The notes below the pieces were generated by a model. It was given only the letters and a program-made list of their open reading frames with translations. It searched no databases and was not told the DNA's origin. DNA of 64,000 nucleotides, taken from Protopterus annectens. Its lineage: Eukaryota; Chordata; Ceratodontiformes; Protopteridae. Shown here piece after piece: positions 1 to 10,755 of this stretch (position 1 is the stretch's first letter; each line of letters opens with the position of its first letter). The stretch is from positions 1,112,525,966-1,112,589,965 of the forward strand of contig NC_056733.1 of assembly GCF_019279795.1 (NCBI RefSeq), read 5' to 3'. The position numbers were made by a program, and so were the translations under genes.

Positions 1-1080
1 GTAAATGGTAGACACCTAAATTATCTAGGCTGCACATTTCACATGTTTTTTTCATTGGTTCCTTGTCTCTTGAATGATACATAAATACACAATGAATTTC
101 TGGCCCTTTGTCTTTTGCTGAAAAGATTTCAAGCCTGCATAAACTAAAGCATGGTTGCTGCTTCCCTGATTGGTTTTCCCACCCACCCTCTCATTTGTTG
201 ATCTGCTTTTTAAACCTGGTGATTTTAACCTGCCCACCCCTACTGTAAATTGAGCTTAATAAGCTAATCCCTTTCTACACTGCTGTTGATAATATTGAAT
301 TATTTGCTTGCCTTTCCTTGTGCTTGTATTGAAAAGTGTATTTTGCCTCTCTTTGCCTGTTCTACTGTTTTACTTGATCTGAATTCGTTTTCTAGCTAGC
401 TGTTGGCTAAAGTAGTGTATCCGTACACTGTAACAAGTATTTGTTTTTACATCAATAGGTCAGTGGATTTTCCATCTAGTGCACTGTGAGGTAGTCTGGT
501 CTGTTTAGGTTGGGGAAACAGTTGAGATTTCTGCATCAAGAAAATAAGTATAATTTGTGTTTCTATTGCACTTTGAAATTGCATTGTCTCTAATTACTGC
601 ATTTTTTCTGCTTTTTATTTACTGTTCTGGCTGCATATTTTCTGCACATATTTTCAGCAGTGTTTTCAGCCTAGATAGCATAGTCTAGATTCAGACCTGC
701 TGAATCTAGTCTGTTTTTGTTACACTCGGGCACTAAACCAGCCATTTTACATTAAGAAAGGCTCCACTTCAACCTTGTGGCAAAAGAGTGTGGATCCAGC
801 CTTGTCTGAACTGGAGGAAGCTTCATTGGGTACTTTCCTATTGGTAGATTAGCTTAAAACTGTTTAATTTCACCTGTATTTAAGTCTAGTGTTTGATCAT
901 CTCTGTGCATTATGCAGCTGGGGTTAGTGGTGCCCTGTACAGATACAAACACCTTGAAAAGCAATAGACAACTGTTGATGGAACCCTCACAAGGTTCTCT
1001 AGTGTACTAAAAGCAACTTAGTTGTGCACTGAACAACATTGCCACACCTCCCCTCCACAAACCTAAATTTAATGTCCCTT
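1..1080. other. No gene recognised; AT-rich non-coding sequence
   Basis: This stretch is AT-rich and has stops in every frame at short intervals. I see no recognisable element protein, no tRNA-like box and no tandem array. It may be the flank or the extreme 5' region of the CR1 copy that follows. Confidence 0.5.
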
Positions 1081-1192
1081 GATAGTCCTAACACAAAAAA
1101 AACGGTCAATCTAGCCCACTCCTTTCCATAATAGCTTGACAGTCCTTGTGCAAAAAACTGGCCACTCTAGCCCTCTCCTTTCCCTAATAGCT
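1081..1192. repeat. 57-bp imperfect tandem duplication upstream of CR1 ORF1
   Basis: Two adjacent units start at 1081 and 1138. Both read GA(T/C)AGTCCT, then a short A-run, then CTAGCCC and CTCCTTTCC. They lie just before the ATG at 1215 of CR1 copy A, so they may be 5' UTR monomers of that LINE. That role is inferred from position only. Confidence 0.6.
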
Positions 1193-1214
1193 CATATGGT
1201 AAAAACCTGCTGTA

Positions 1215-2141
1215 ATGGACAGACATGTTCCCATCATTTTTCTATCTAACATCTAACCTGATTGACATGGGAATACTGAGGTTATGTAGTAATAGCCTCA
1301 TGTATACTGACAACCATTTACTCATACAGCAAACAAATACCCTATGTGAGAGATGTAAGTATATTATGAAATTGACATCACTTCTCATGTAACAACAAAC
1401 TGGATACCAAACAGGTTGTCAGTACACCCTCTTCACCTCTCACACAAACTAAAGACATGATACATAAACCTGCATATGTGAAGGTACTCAGTAGAAGTCT
1501 ACCAAAAGTTTAGAGATCTCCAAAATGTAAATAAATTGCACACACTGTTATGCAAATAGAAACCACTACACATAATACATATAAATAAGCCCCTAAGAAA
1601 AAACACCTCTAAACCAAATGTCCTGGTCACAGGGAACTCTATAGTGAGACATACAGATGTTCCCCTCACCAGGATGGACAAGGAGAAGGTCAGCTGCCTC
1701 TCAGGTGCCAGGATCCATCAGATCATGCATGCACTCTAGTCACTCAACAACAAGTACCGTTATGACTTGCTCATCATTCATGTTGGGGTGAATGACTTGA
1801 GATGTACCTCTCTGGACTATATCAAGGGAGATATAACTGAACTCTCAGACTATGTGTCCCAGACAGGTATGACCCTAGCCTTAAGCAGCATTTTACCTTC
1901 TTCAAGGATGATTCCACAGTATAAACAAAAAATGATTGACTTCAACAATTGGCTTAGCTCATGTTGTCAGTCCAGGGGGATCCAGTATCTTTCAGCCTGG
2001 GATGACATGGTCAACAGTTCACGTTGCTTTGCCAGAGGGTCTGCACTTGTCTCCTCTAGGCTTTTGGATACTGGCAAAGGTGTTTGCCTCCCCCATAGTG
2101 CCTTTTTAGGCAATGTCAAAACAACAAAATATACTCCATAA
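1215..2141 (+). pseudogene. CR1 copy A ORF1 (esterase-type), broken
   Basis: The ATG at 1215 begins MDRHVP, matching the MDRTFP start of ORF1 in the copy at 49.6 kb. The SGNH-hydrolase blocks can be followed: block I near 1630 reads GNSIVRHTDVPLTR, where the related copy at 30 kb has GDSIVRH. Block III is IHVGVNDLRCTSLDY at about 1774-1818. The C-terminal region IQYLSAWDDM follows. CR1 ORF1 proteins of this kind are thought to bind RNA and membranes or lipids during retrotransposition. Stops lie between the N-terminal part and the esterase part, and the last 40 residues are frameshifted (the DGLHLS block is lost as RGSALVSS). Confidence 0.8.
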
Positions 2142-2174
2142 CAAAAATCCACCTGAGGCAAACTCAAGATTCTG

Positions 2175-3594
2175 CTGCGTAATGCTAGAACTTTAAACAT
2201 GAAGCACCAAAGGTGGAGGGGTATCCATTTTTATTAAAGCCAAGTACACCATGAGACTGGTCAAACAGTATGACTCTGTTGAATTACTCTATGTCCAATT
2301 AAGTCTAGGCAAGATACCCTACGACATCATTGCTAGATATAGGTCCACCACCATGAACCAAGAAAAGCACATTGCTTGCCTAAATTTACTGGAATCACTC
2401 TCCAACACATTAATCATGGGTGATTTCAATTATCCTTCCATCAACTGAGTGACATACATGAGCACAACCACTCTTACCCAGAGATTCCTTGACTTTATTA
2501 ATTCAAATGCTCTGGAACAGATAGTCTGCACCCCCACAAGGGGCTCAAATGTCCTAGACATAATAGTCACCAACATGGGGAGTCACTGCACTCCCCCTTG
2601 TGTGATGCCTTCCCTGGTAAGGTCAGGCCATAAAATTGTCTTGTTTGAAGTAACTATTGGACCTGACACCTCCACAGGAGCAAAATAACTGAAAAACTTT
2701 TCCAAAGCTAACTTCAGACTACTAAGCGATATTATAAAAAGGAGGAGGTGTACTCAAATGCCCTGTGAAAACACTTAACCAGCTATAAAGACTCATCAGC
2801 AGAGGAAGAATTCCCTCCTCAGCTTGAACAATCAAATCAGAAATCTTGTGAAATCCTCTAAAGCTAAGTATGAAACTAAAATAGAGTCCCTAGCTAAGGA
2901 TAGTCATAAGACATTCTTTAATTACATCGAAACCTAAAAGGGAATGCCCACCTTTGTGCAGAACTGGTAATAGATGGTACCACTCATACTGCACCAGAGG
3001 AAATTGCCAACCTGCTAGCTGACAGATTTGCTGCAAACATTATCCCACTGGCCCCACTAGCAATACCCCAAAGCATACCTGACACCAGTCTTCTGCCTAG
3101 TATTTCTAGAGATCAAGTCTTATCTGCACTGTCCAAAGCCAAAAACACAGCCTCAATGGGTCCAGCTAACATCCCAGAGTGCTTATTAAGTAATCTAAAG
3201 CAGGACCTAGCAGACCCACTTAGAGATCTCTTTAACTATAGCCTGAGAACTGGCAACTGAGAGTGGAGAACAGCAACAGTAATCCCCTTGAACAAAGCGG
3301 GGGGGGGGGGGCATCAATACCTGGGAACTACAAACCCATACATTTTACCAGTCTCATCTGAAAGGCCATGGAAAGAATTATCATGGACCTTATCAAGAAG
3401 GACATAGGTGACCTTCAAACTCTAGATCCAACCCAATTTGGCTTTGTTAAGGGTAGATGGTGGACTTCTTTGAGAAAGTCACCAAAGCTTTGGATGAGTA
3501 CCACCTATCTTGACCTGCCCAAGGCTTTTGACACAATCTCCCACTTAAGTATCATTGAAAAACTCTCTCAGTTAGGGATTAACCATTATGCCAA
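2175..3594 (+). pseudogene. CR1 copy A ORF2, endonuclease and N-terminal RT part
   Basis: The apurinic-like endonuclease is recognisable by LIMGDFNYPSIN (2413-2448), PTRGSNVLDIIVTNMG (2530-2580) and SLVRSGHK, where family members read SDHK. The RT begins with KAKNTASMGP (about 3137-3166) and continues as MERIIMDLI, TQFGFVKGR and YLDLPKAFDTI (motif A, about 3508-3540). Several in-frame stops and shifts separate these pieces. A run of 11 G at 3300-3310 lies in the codons for the KGGAS motif. The frame ends at the foreign insertion at about 3595. Confidence 0.82.
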
Positions 3595-4980
3595 TTTAAA
3601 TTAATCCTGAAAACAGCATTGATATCTAAGAACAAAATCTAAGCTATAAACCAATTTGCTCTTTCTGTCCTAACTTACAGTTTTGGAGCAATTGATTGTC
3701 CCCAAAACGTGCTGGATATATTAGATATTAAAACAAGAAGGATGCTTCACGCTCACCAAATGATTTATAAAAATTAGTGCATACCAAGATTATATATTCC
3801 CCGTTCCGAAGGAGGGATGGGCCTCCTTGAAATTGATTACATGTATAGATCTGCAGTCGTGGGACTCCACACATATCTCCTGACCTCACTAGACCCAAAT
3901 GTAGTGAAAGTTTTGAAACATGAGACAAGGATAATAAATCTAAGATGACTTCCCTGCTTATCTTAGCAGAAGTATATCAGTGTCAAGCAGGAATGGAAAT
4001 CAAACTGGAAGTAGATAAAAATCAAGCAGCAACTGAATGTGCCAAAATACAAAATAAAGAATATAAGGTGAAGGACTAGATAAAAAGGCAAGAAATGTGG
4101 AAAATGCATAAATATAGTTGCAATTATAGAAAACTTCTGGAAGAACCTCATGTTGATCAGAAATGAATGCAGGAATGGTTAAGTAGAGGTGAATTCAAAC
4201 CAAGAGATGAAAGGTTAATATTGACAGCCCAAGACAGTGGGCTACATACATGCTGGTTTACAAAGTCCATTGAACTTGCGGGAGAAACAGACAAACGTAG
4301 GTCTTGTAAAACTGAATTGGAAACGTTCGCACACCTCATTGCTGGTTGTGACATACTAATGGAAGGACTGTATACTGAAAGACATAATGATGTGGCAAGA
4401 CTGCTGCACTGGGGATTGTGCAAACATTATGGTGTTGAAGTGGCCGAAAAACAATAGAAGCATGAGCCACAACGCATCATAGAAAATGATGGTCTATATC
4501 ACCTGGGATCATCCATTACCAACAGTTCAAAAGATTGATGCTAGAAAACCAGATATAGTGGTCCAAGAAAAGAAGACAAAAGTAGCATTAATCATTGAAA
4601 TCACCACACCCAGTGGCTACAGCATCCTGCGCACAGAGAGACACAAAGTTTTAAAATATCAGGATTTGCAAGCAGAAATGAAAGCGATGTGGAAGAAAGA
4701 TACCCAAATAGTTCCAATAGTAGTAGGAGCAACAAGTCTTATAAAAATAGAGTCTACAATCATATTTAGATATGCTACCAATACCCGTAACTCCATACAA
4801 ATTACAGAAGTAGTCATTACTGAACACATTGCGGGTGTTGCGAAGAGCACTTTTGGCTGCTATAAAATAGTGAAACAATACTAATTTCATGAACTCTAAT
4901 TGTACTTTGAGTTAGGAATGGGGTCCATTCCCATCATGGTATTAGAAACCCAAAAGATTTGGAGAAATTAAAAAAATTGT
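3595..4980 (+). mobile_element. 5'-truncated LINE with restriction-like endonuclease (R2/NeSL-like), inserted in CR1
   Basis: CR1 ORF2 stops after LGINHYA and resumes as YPYVTKW. The near-duplicate words ATTAACCATTATG (from 3579) and ATTTACCCTTATG (from 4982) look like an imperfect target-site duplication. The insert encodes the C-terminal third of an RLE-type LINE: a post-RT region with IPRSEGGMGLLEIDY (near 3785-3835), a Cys/His segment ETFAHLIAGC, then a PD-(D/E)xK-like nuclease. Clade assignment (NeSL, R2, Utopia or similar) is not possible by eye. RLE-type LINEs are uncommon in vertebrates apart from R2, R4 and Rex6 types. Confidence 0.7.
4167..4884 (+). pseudogene. RLE-type LINE C-terminus: zinc-knuckle plus PD-(D/E)xK-like endonuclease
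   Basis: The first frame (4167-4457) holds ETFAHLIAGC followed by ERHNDVARLLHWGLCKHYG, a pattern typical of the region between RT and nuclease in RLE LINEs. A shift then leads to 4486-4884, where ARKPDIVVQEKKTKVALIIE and KVLKYQDLQAEMK match the nuclease layout PD - about 14 residues - D/E - then K..KY.DL. The usual second acidic residue is Asp within an ALIIDV-like strand; here it is Glu (IIEITTP). The nuclease frame itself is 132 codons without a stop, although the element is truncated and shifted upstream. Confidence 0.7.
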
Positions 4981-5935
4981 GATTTACCCTTATGTCACTA
5001 AATGGGTAGTCAATTGGCTCACTGACAGAACACATACTGTCAGAGTTGGTGACTCCACCTCTACCAGTAGACCCATCACCAGTGATGTACTGCAAGTTTC
5101 TGTGCTGGGTCCTTTATTGTTCAGAATCTACTTCTCAGAAGTCCAGGCTAAATCAGATGGCCTTTGGCTTGCCAAATTTGCTGATGATTACAAATTGAGT
5201 GACATCACTGAGTCTCCCAACAATATTAACATAGTACAGGAAGGGCTAACAAAGACAGCTGACTGATGTCAAAGCCATAGTCTAAAACTAAATGCAAAAA
5301 AGTGCATTATTATTCCTTTTGACAGAGTAGAATTCCCTGCTATCTACACTATTGATAATGCCTCCCTAAGTTCAAAGCCAGTGGTGCGAGACCTAGGAAC
5401 ACAGGTAGATTGCAATCTGAACTTTGACTACCAAGTTTCCTCTGTGGTAAGGAAAGCATTCCACATTGCCCACCTCATAAGTAAGGGCATCACATCCAGG
5501 TCTAAGGATGTTATTGCCACACTCTACGTGACCCTCATCAGACCAGTAATAGAGTACTATGCTCCATTTTGCATGTACCTCAACAAACACCTGCGGCAGT
5601 TGGAGAGACCACAGAGGTTCCTCACCAAGAAAATACAGGGCCTTCAACCCATGACATACATGGATAGACTAAAAGCCCTGTCACTGTACACTGTGTTGTA
5701 TAGGCTGCTGAGAGGAGACTTGTGCCTGGCCTACAGGGCAGTCTCTGATGCTGCCCTGATGGATATGCTTCACATACACAAATCTAAAGGCACAAGAGTC
5801 ACTTGCTCTAAGGATCTTAATCCAGCCTGTAACATTAACATAACATGCTGGAGAGATAAGCATGTCTCCCAGAGACTGCGCTCTTTTGGAACAAACTTCC
5901 AATTCATGTGAAGCAGATCTCCTTACTGACCAACC
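4981..5935 (+). pseudogene. CR1 copy A ORF2, C-terminal RT part
   Basis: This continues the CR1 reverse transcriptase after the insertion. Motifs seen are VNWLTDRTHTVRVG, VLGPLLFRIYFSEVQ, LAKFADDYKLS (the FADD catalytic box, about 5170-5200), LKLNAKKCIIIPF, then DLGTQVDCNLNFD and LIRPVIEYYAPF. The C-terminal region is one open frame of 176 codons (5381-5911) containing NITCWRDKHVSQRL, shared by all CR1 copies here. One stop (TGA near 5264) falls in TKTADxCQSH, and the last 40 residues shift frame near 5890. Confidence 0.85.
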
Positions 5936-6129
5936 TAGACAATCAGGCTCAACATGGACAAATGGGTGGGAGACCACAAATTCACCCTGGGGAGACACTC
6001 ATGTCCCTTTACAGATTAGCTCTGCAAAATACACACTTAATAAGGACAGATGGGGCAAGTCAGAATTAACATGGCTAGGCTTCTAAGAGCTCTAGGGCCA
6101 CTAGCCTCGTAACCTGTGAAACTATGAAC

Positions 6130-6245
6130 CTGACATTGCAAAGCACTCCTTATTACTTGTTTTTGATTTTGATTTAAGCATTTCACAAGTCATTGTATGA
6201 AGGGATCCACAAGAATCAGTCCCTTCAACCAGTGAGTAAAGCAGA
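6130..6245 (+). repeat. Dispersed repeat, copy 1 of 2
   Basis: This begins directly after the CR1 tail with GACATTGCAAA and continues with TTTTGATTTTGATTTAA, CATTTCACAA, AAGGGATCCA and AAGAAT. The same order of words recurs at 8937-9065. The origin is unknown. Confidence 0.65.
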
Positions 6246-7450
6246 CATAACTACATTATATGTATATGTTCATGTGTGTCTGTCTGTCTTATGATGAATT
6301 ACCATCCTAGCCTTGCACTCATATGCTACAGAAATAGGTTTTAGCGTTCCATGACCCTGAAATGGATAAAGAGGGTAAATGGAAGACAAATTAATATTGC
6401 AGTAATATTCAGTCTGAGCAAGAGGTCTAAAAATTATATCACCACAAGGAAAAATGTAAACATATTGATGATTAATAATCAGTTAGTTACACAGGACCAA
6501 AGGCTGCTAGATGTGTTGGGAATTAATTTTAATTTAATTCTGCCTTCCTATTACCGCCAACGCCAATGGCTCAACATCTAAAGCTATCAGAATTGGAAAG
6601 TGGCTTAGTTGTATCTGTAAAGGACTTTTCCATAGGAAAGCCAGTTGAAGTAAAAAAGAAGAAAAGTGACTCTGGTCCACTAACGTGAAGCGCAAAGACA
6701 CAGGAACAGAGATGTGATGTAATGCCTTTTATTGAACCGACACAGGTTTTACAATTAAAATGTATTGCATCACTTTTGTGTTCCAGTGTCTTTCTGTTTA
6801 TAGCAAAGCTGGATAATTCCTAGTCACCCTTCATGCCTCTTCCTTCCCCCTGTACAGCCATCTTTCTGTCTTATCTTTTGTTCACACTGTCTGACCACTA
6901 CTCTGCTTTCAAGTCTCACTCTGTTCTTAATTACAAACTTGCTTCTGGAACTGGAAGAAAGTCTTTCTATTGTTTACAAACTTGCTTTAGAAAGGAAATC
7001 TTTCAACCGATGGTTTGACCCCATGTCACTCCTTACACCCACAAATTACACGCATTACCAAACTGTCCCTTTTTAACACTAGAAGATATGATGCTTTAAA
7101 AACACATGGTGTGGCCACTTGCATAGCTTCAGTGGCACTCTTCTGTATCCTGACACAGCCATCTCAAATTCTGTTTAGTCTTTTTACAATGGGTAACCTA
7201 CCCAATATGTATCTCAGGAAAGCTGAATATGAAGGTAAATGTTATTGAGGATAACAATTGATTTTAATGTTACTAGTAGGGTTGATAATATAGTTCTTCT
7301 TTATGTCTAATTGATACCTTGCTGCTAAATAAGAGTGTGTGGACATTTCTATTATTTGCATTCTATTTAGATGTATAAGCTTTGAATTATTTATCTTTTA
7401 TGCCTACCAAGCTTTTTATTTTCCTAATTATAGTTGCTGTCATTACAGTC
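6246..7450. other. No gene recognised
   Basis: There are no element motifs and no long open frames. The DNA is AT-rich with a few polypurine words (AAAAAAGAAGAAAAG near 6650). Confidence 0.4.
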
Positions 7451-7454
7451 CATC

Positions 7455-8145
7455 ATCATCATCATCAGCCCCCATTTTATCCCATTTTCTACATGGGTTT
7501 GAGGTGTTGTGTCAACTGTCACCATTTCTCTCGATTCAATGCCACTTTCCTACCTTCTTAAACACTCATACCTGACTGTCATAGGTCTTCTCTCACACAA
7601 TCCATCCACCTTTTGCTGGATGCCCTTGTTTCCGCTTGCCTTCTTACCGTCTGACCCAAATCGTCCTCATCAGATTGTCTTCTGCCTTTCTGCACTTGTG
7701 TCAGAATTACTGTAATGTGTTCTCTTTGACCACGTCTGCAATTGGAGCTACTTTAGCTTCTGCTCTGATGACCTCGTTTCTTTATCTGTCCCACAGTTTA
7801 CATCCTAACACCCTTCTCAGGCACTTCATTTCCATCATCTCTAGCTTCCTCAACTGTTCTGCCTTTACTGCCCAGGTTTCTGTACTATACAGTAGTACTG
7901 GTTGCACCACTGTTTTGTACGCCTTACTTTTCAGCTTCTTTGGCATTCTTCTGCCATACACTACCCATGACACTCTGTGCTAGCTGGCTGCAGCCCCTCT
8001 GATTGTAGCTTTGACCTCCTTATTTAGACTTCCCTTCTCCTCAACCACCTCTCCCAGATACTTGAAGCTGTTAACCTTTTCCACTACTTTCTCTAATATC
8101 TCAGTACTCATTTTCTTCTGATTTCCACCATTACAATGCATCTGC
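7455..8145 (-). pseudogene. RTE-type LINE, 3' fragment (same family as the 44.6-47.6 kb copy)
   Basis: Read on the minus strand, this is the C-terminal end of an RTE-clade ORF: VNSFKYLGEVVEE-like words near 8070, then RRMPKKLKSKAYKTVVQP, STETWAVKAEQLRKLEMM and KCLRRVLGC (7782-7973). It ends with a (GAT)n tail at 7455-7472, the simple-repeat tail expected for RTE elements. Its nucleotide sequence aligns with the other copy's 3' end near 46.9-47.6 kb, including TTGAATC.AGAGA.ATGG. The copy is 5'-truncated and carries several shifts. Confidence 0.82.
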
Positions 8146-8149
8146 TAAA

Positions 8150-8698
8150 TAAATTATATTACTTTGTTACATAGGTGTAGAAAAAATTAGCATTTTTTTT
8201 ACTCACACCTAATGTCATTACCCCCCACTACCCATCTATCATTTTAAAAAAATGTACTCAGTGCTCAAAATGCTACCCCAAACATATAGGAAAGGAACAC
8301 CTTGGTTTCAGTTGTTACCATTTATACCCACAAAAAGCTATTTTTAGAGGTCTATTCCTTTTACGCAACCATTTTTAATGTATGTATACTGTAAATATTC
8401 ATTTACACAGTTTTAAACATTCTGCATTTTTTGAGTGTTGAAGTTTCCAAGGGATGCTCAGAAAACAATTACTAATTTGAGTACACTGAGGATTCCTAGC
8501 TGCACCCTTGCTTTGGTATTTATTCCCTGTACATCTTTAGCTGTGGCATAGGTTGTTGGCTGAAGAAGTTCCCTGGGCAAGCCATATAACTGATAAAACG
8601 GTTTCCTTTTCACCCATGTACTATACTGTACATCTTTACTTCATAAATAGAATATCCCTGCAATAATGCTCTTGTGTCTCTTCACTGTTCTTGTCTAA
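8150..8698. other. No gene recognised
   Basis: Only AT-rich unique-looking sequence is visible, with no element words or open frames of note. Confidence 0.4.
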
Positions 8699-8700
8699 GT

Positions 8701-8835
8701 TGGGAGGGTGGCCTAATGGTTAAGGTGTTTGCCTTACAAACACAAGGTGCAGGGTTTGAGTCTCACAAGGAATAATTGGCTAAGCTTAAAATGGCTCGCA
8801 AGGGCAGTTAGCTTAGTACTAATCTATCTATCGTA
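8701..8835 (+). mobile_element. tRNA-derived SINE with CR1-like 3' tail
   Basis: A tRNA-like head is visible: an A-box-like TGGCCTAATGGTTAAGG and a B-box-like GGTTTGAGTCTC about 35 bases later. The body ends with TTGGCTAAGCTTAAAATGGC and TTAGCTTAGTACTAA. The same tail in the CR1 LINEs of this window reads TGGCTAGGCTT..GGC and TAGCCTAGTAC. The tail implies that CR1 reverse transcriptase mobilises this SINE. Confidence 0.75.
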
Positions 8836-8936
8836 GCAAATGTCCAGCCTACCTTCTCATTTACCCAAACCCTGCATTCTGCAGCTGTCAGAAGCATTTT
8901 TTTTTCTTCTGAGCTATATTAATTAGCCATTTAATG

Positions 8937-9065
8937 CAAAGCTTGACATTGCAAACCGTTGCTTATTACTCTTGGTTTTGATTTTGATTTAAACATTTCA
9001 CAAATCATAGTAGAAAGGGATCCATAAGAATTAGTCCATTCAACCCATGAGTAATGCAGAAATAC
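8937..9065 (+). repeat. Dispersed repeat, copy 2 of 2
   Basis: This matches 6130-6245 over its whole length: TTGACATTGCAAA, TTTTGATTTTGATTTAA, CATTTCACAAATCAT, AAAGGGATCCATAAGAAT. By eye roughly four bases in five agree. No terminal inverted repeats or tRNA boxes are seen. Confidence 0.65.
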
Positions 9066-9978
9066 ATACATAAACAAGCCCTGCTGACTCATGGATTGAT
9101 GTTTGTTTTTAATTTTGATCATCCTAGAGATAAAAATGCAGTAACTGAACATAGCAGCTCCATGTTTATTAGTCTGAGTTTCTGAATCTTCTGTACACAA
9201 AAAACAGTGGCCCAAGGCTTCTGCAGTGAGGATTCTGGGTAATAAACAAACAATGATGAGGAGGAGGTGGAGGAAGAGGGCAGTGTGGCTTTTCACATAG
9301 ATAAGTAGCATATATTATAAGACTTTTATATTCTGCAGAGTTAAGTCAGATCACTAAGGTGGAGATGAATATGCGATGTGATGCATTACTGTTTGCTTAC
9401 AGAGGATTAACAACGGTTCTAAGATACGCTTTGCTTCGTCTAGCATCATGTTAAAAAGGTTAGAAGCATCTTTCTGCCAAAGCCTAATGAGACAAAGCTG
9501 AACTGGTCCAGATCCATTGAATAACAATTATTTTTAAGTAAAATGTTCTTCTCTGATGAGGACTATTTCACTGACAAAATTGACTTTTCTCCAAGTTGCT
9601 ACATTTAAAGAGTTTGTTATTTAATTTATAGGCATACAGATGGTACAGATCCAAAGAAAGTATTATGTTTAAAGTACTGTCCCAGCAGACCACTGTTGCT
9701 TTAATTGCATTAGTTTTAATGAAGTTAGTTTTCACTTGGAGTTAAATATCTGATAAGGTACACTTCTAACAGATCAGTGGTTGAGGAAACAGTGGGACTA
9801 TTGGTGACGTGTGGAAACAGTGGACTTCAAAATTTAGGAACTAGTTCCAAATTGGGGAGGGGTGATTTTCTGATAGCCTACACAGATACTTTGCAATCAA
9901 ACAAGGAAATAATATTACCTCAGTATATAACCTACATCTGATCATGAAGTGATAACTTACCCACAGAAACACACTCTT
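9066..9978. other. No gene recognised
   Basis: No recognisable element or exon is visible. A CTGATGAGGAC word at 9555 was examined as a ribozyme core and rejected because no GAAA follows in register. Confidence 0.4.
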
Positions 9979-9980
9979 TC

Positions 9981-10112
9981 ATAGGTTAGTACTAGGCTAA
10001 CTGCCCTTGCGAGCCATTGTAAGCCTAGCCAGTTATCCCTTGTGAGACTCAAAAGCTGCACCTTGTGTTTGTAAGGCAAACACCTTAACTATTAGGTCAC
10101 CCTCCCAACCCC
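9981..10112 (-). mobile_element. tRNA-derived SINE with CR1-like 3' tail, second copy
   Basis: On the minus strand this reads GGGAGGGTGACCTAATAGTT (head), GCAGCTTTTGAGTCTCAC (B-box region), then TGGCTAGGCTTACAATGGCT and TAGCCTAGTACTAACCTATG. It is the same family as 8701-8835. This copy retains the CCTATG 3' word that also ends the CR1 LINEs. Confidence 0.78.
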
Positions 10113-10330
10113 CCTTTCAGTTCTGCAACAATAACACTGTGCTTTCTGCATACCATTTTACTATTTCTGTTGTAATAACCCATTCATTTGCACAGTTGCA
10201 TTCAATGCCTTAACATTTTATGTTTAGCATGTAAAAGATATGAGTGCCTCTCTTTTCCATAACTACTTTTGTCATGTATTTTTCTATGACTTTAGATTAG
10301 CATACATTCTTTAAAAGTATCATTACGCTG

Positions 10331-10755
10331 CTGGGGAGTTCTGTAACATACCTGTTCATTAGCTGCAGGTGAGCTCTACAGCATACCTGTTCATTAGCTG
10401 CTGGTGAGCTCTGCAGCATACCTGCTCGTTAGCTGGTACTGAGCTCTATAACATAGCTGCTTATTAGCTGCAGGTGACCTCTACAGGATACCTGCTCATG
10501 CTGCTGGTGAGCTCAGTAGCATACATGTTCATTAGCTGCAGGTGAGCTCTGTAGGATACTTGCTCATTACTCTGCTGTTGAGCTCTGTTGTATACCTGCT
10601 CATTAATTGCTGTTGAGCTCTGAAGCTCACCTTTTTATGTTAATGTGAACTCTTTATCTTACTTGCTCATTATTCTGTATGTTAGCCCTGAAGCATAGCT
10701 GCTCATTCTGTTACAAGTGATTTCTGCAGCATGCCTGCCCATTAGCTGCTGCAAG
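10331..10755 (+). repeat. Degenerate minisatellite, about 36-bp unit
   Basis: About 11 imperfect units are present, of the form GAGCTCT.CAGCATACCTG followed by CTCATTAGCTGCTGGT. The left units are the most alike; the units after about 10570 have drifted strongly. No protein or element origin was recognised. Confidence 0.85.

Larger units (their letters stand above)
1215..6133 (+). mobile_element. CR1-type LINE, copy A, interrupted
   Basis: This is a nearly full-length CR1-clade non-LTR retrotransposon. It has an ORF1 with a zinc-knuckle start and an esterase domain, then an ORF2 with an APE-like endonuclease and reverse transcriptase. The 3' end (about 6075-6133) has the family tail GGCTAGGCTT..TAGCC and the terminal word CTATGAACC, related to the CCTATGAA octamers of other copies here. 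A foreign LINE fragment occupies about 3595-4980, inside the palm domain. Many stops and frameshifts make the copy dead. Confidence 0.88.

Noticed and set aside
7636-7983. Plus-strand 115-codon frame
   Set aside because: It is antisense to the RTE C-terminal region, whose protein motifs are unmistakable on the minus strand.
9551-9580. Fifth hammerhead-like core (CTGATGAGGAC)
   Set aside because: No helix II pairing and no GAAA in the right place.
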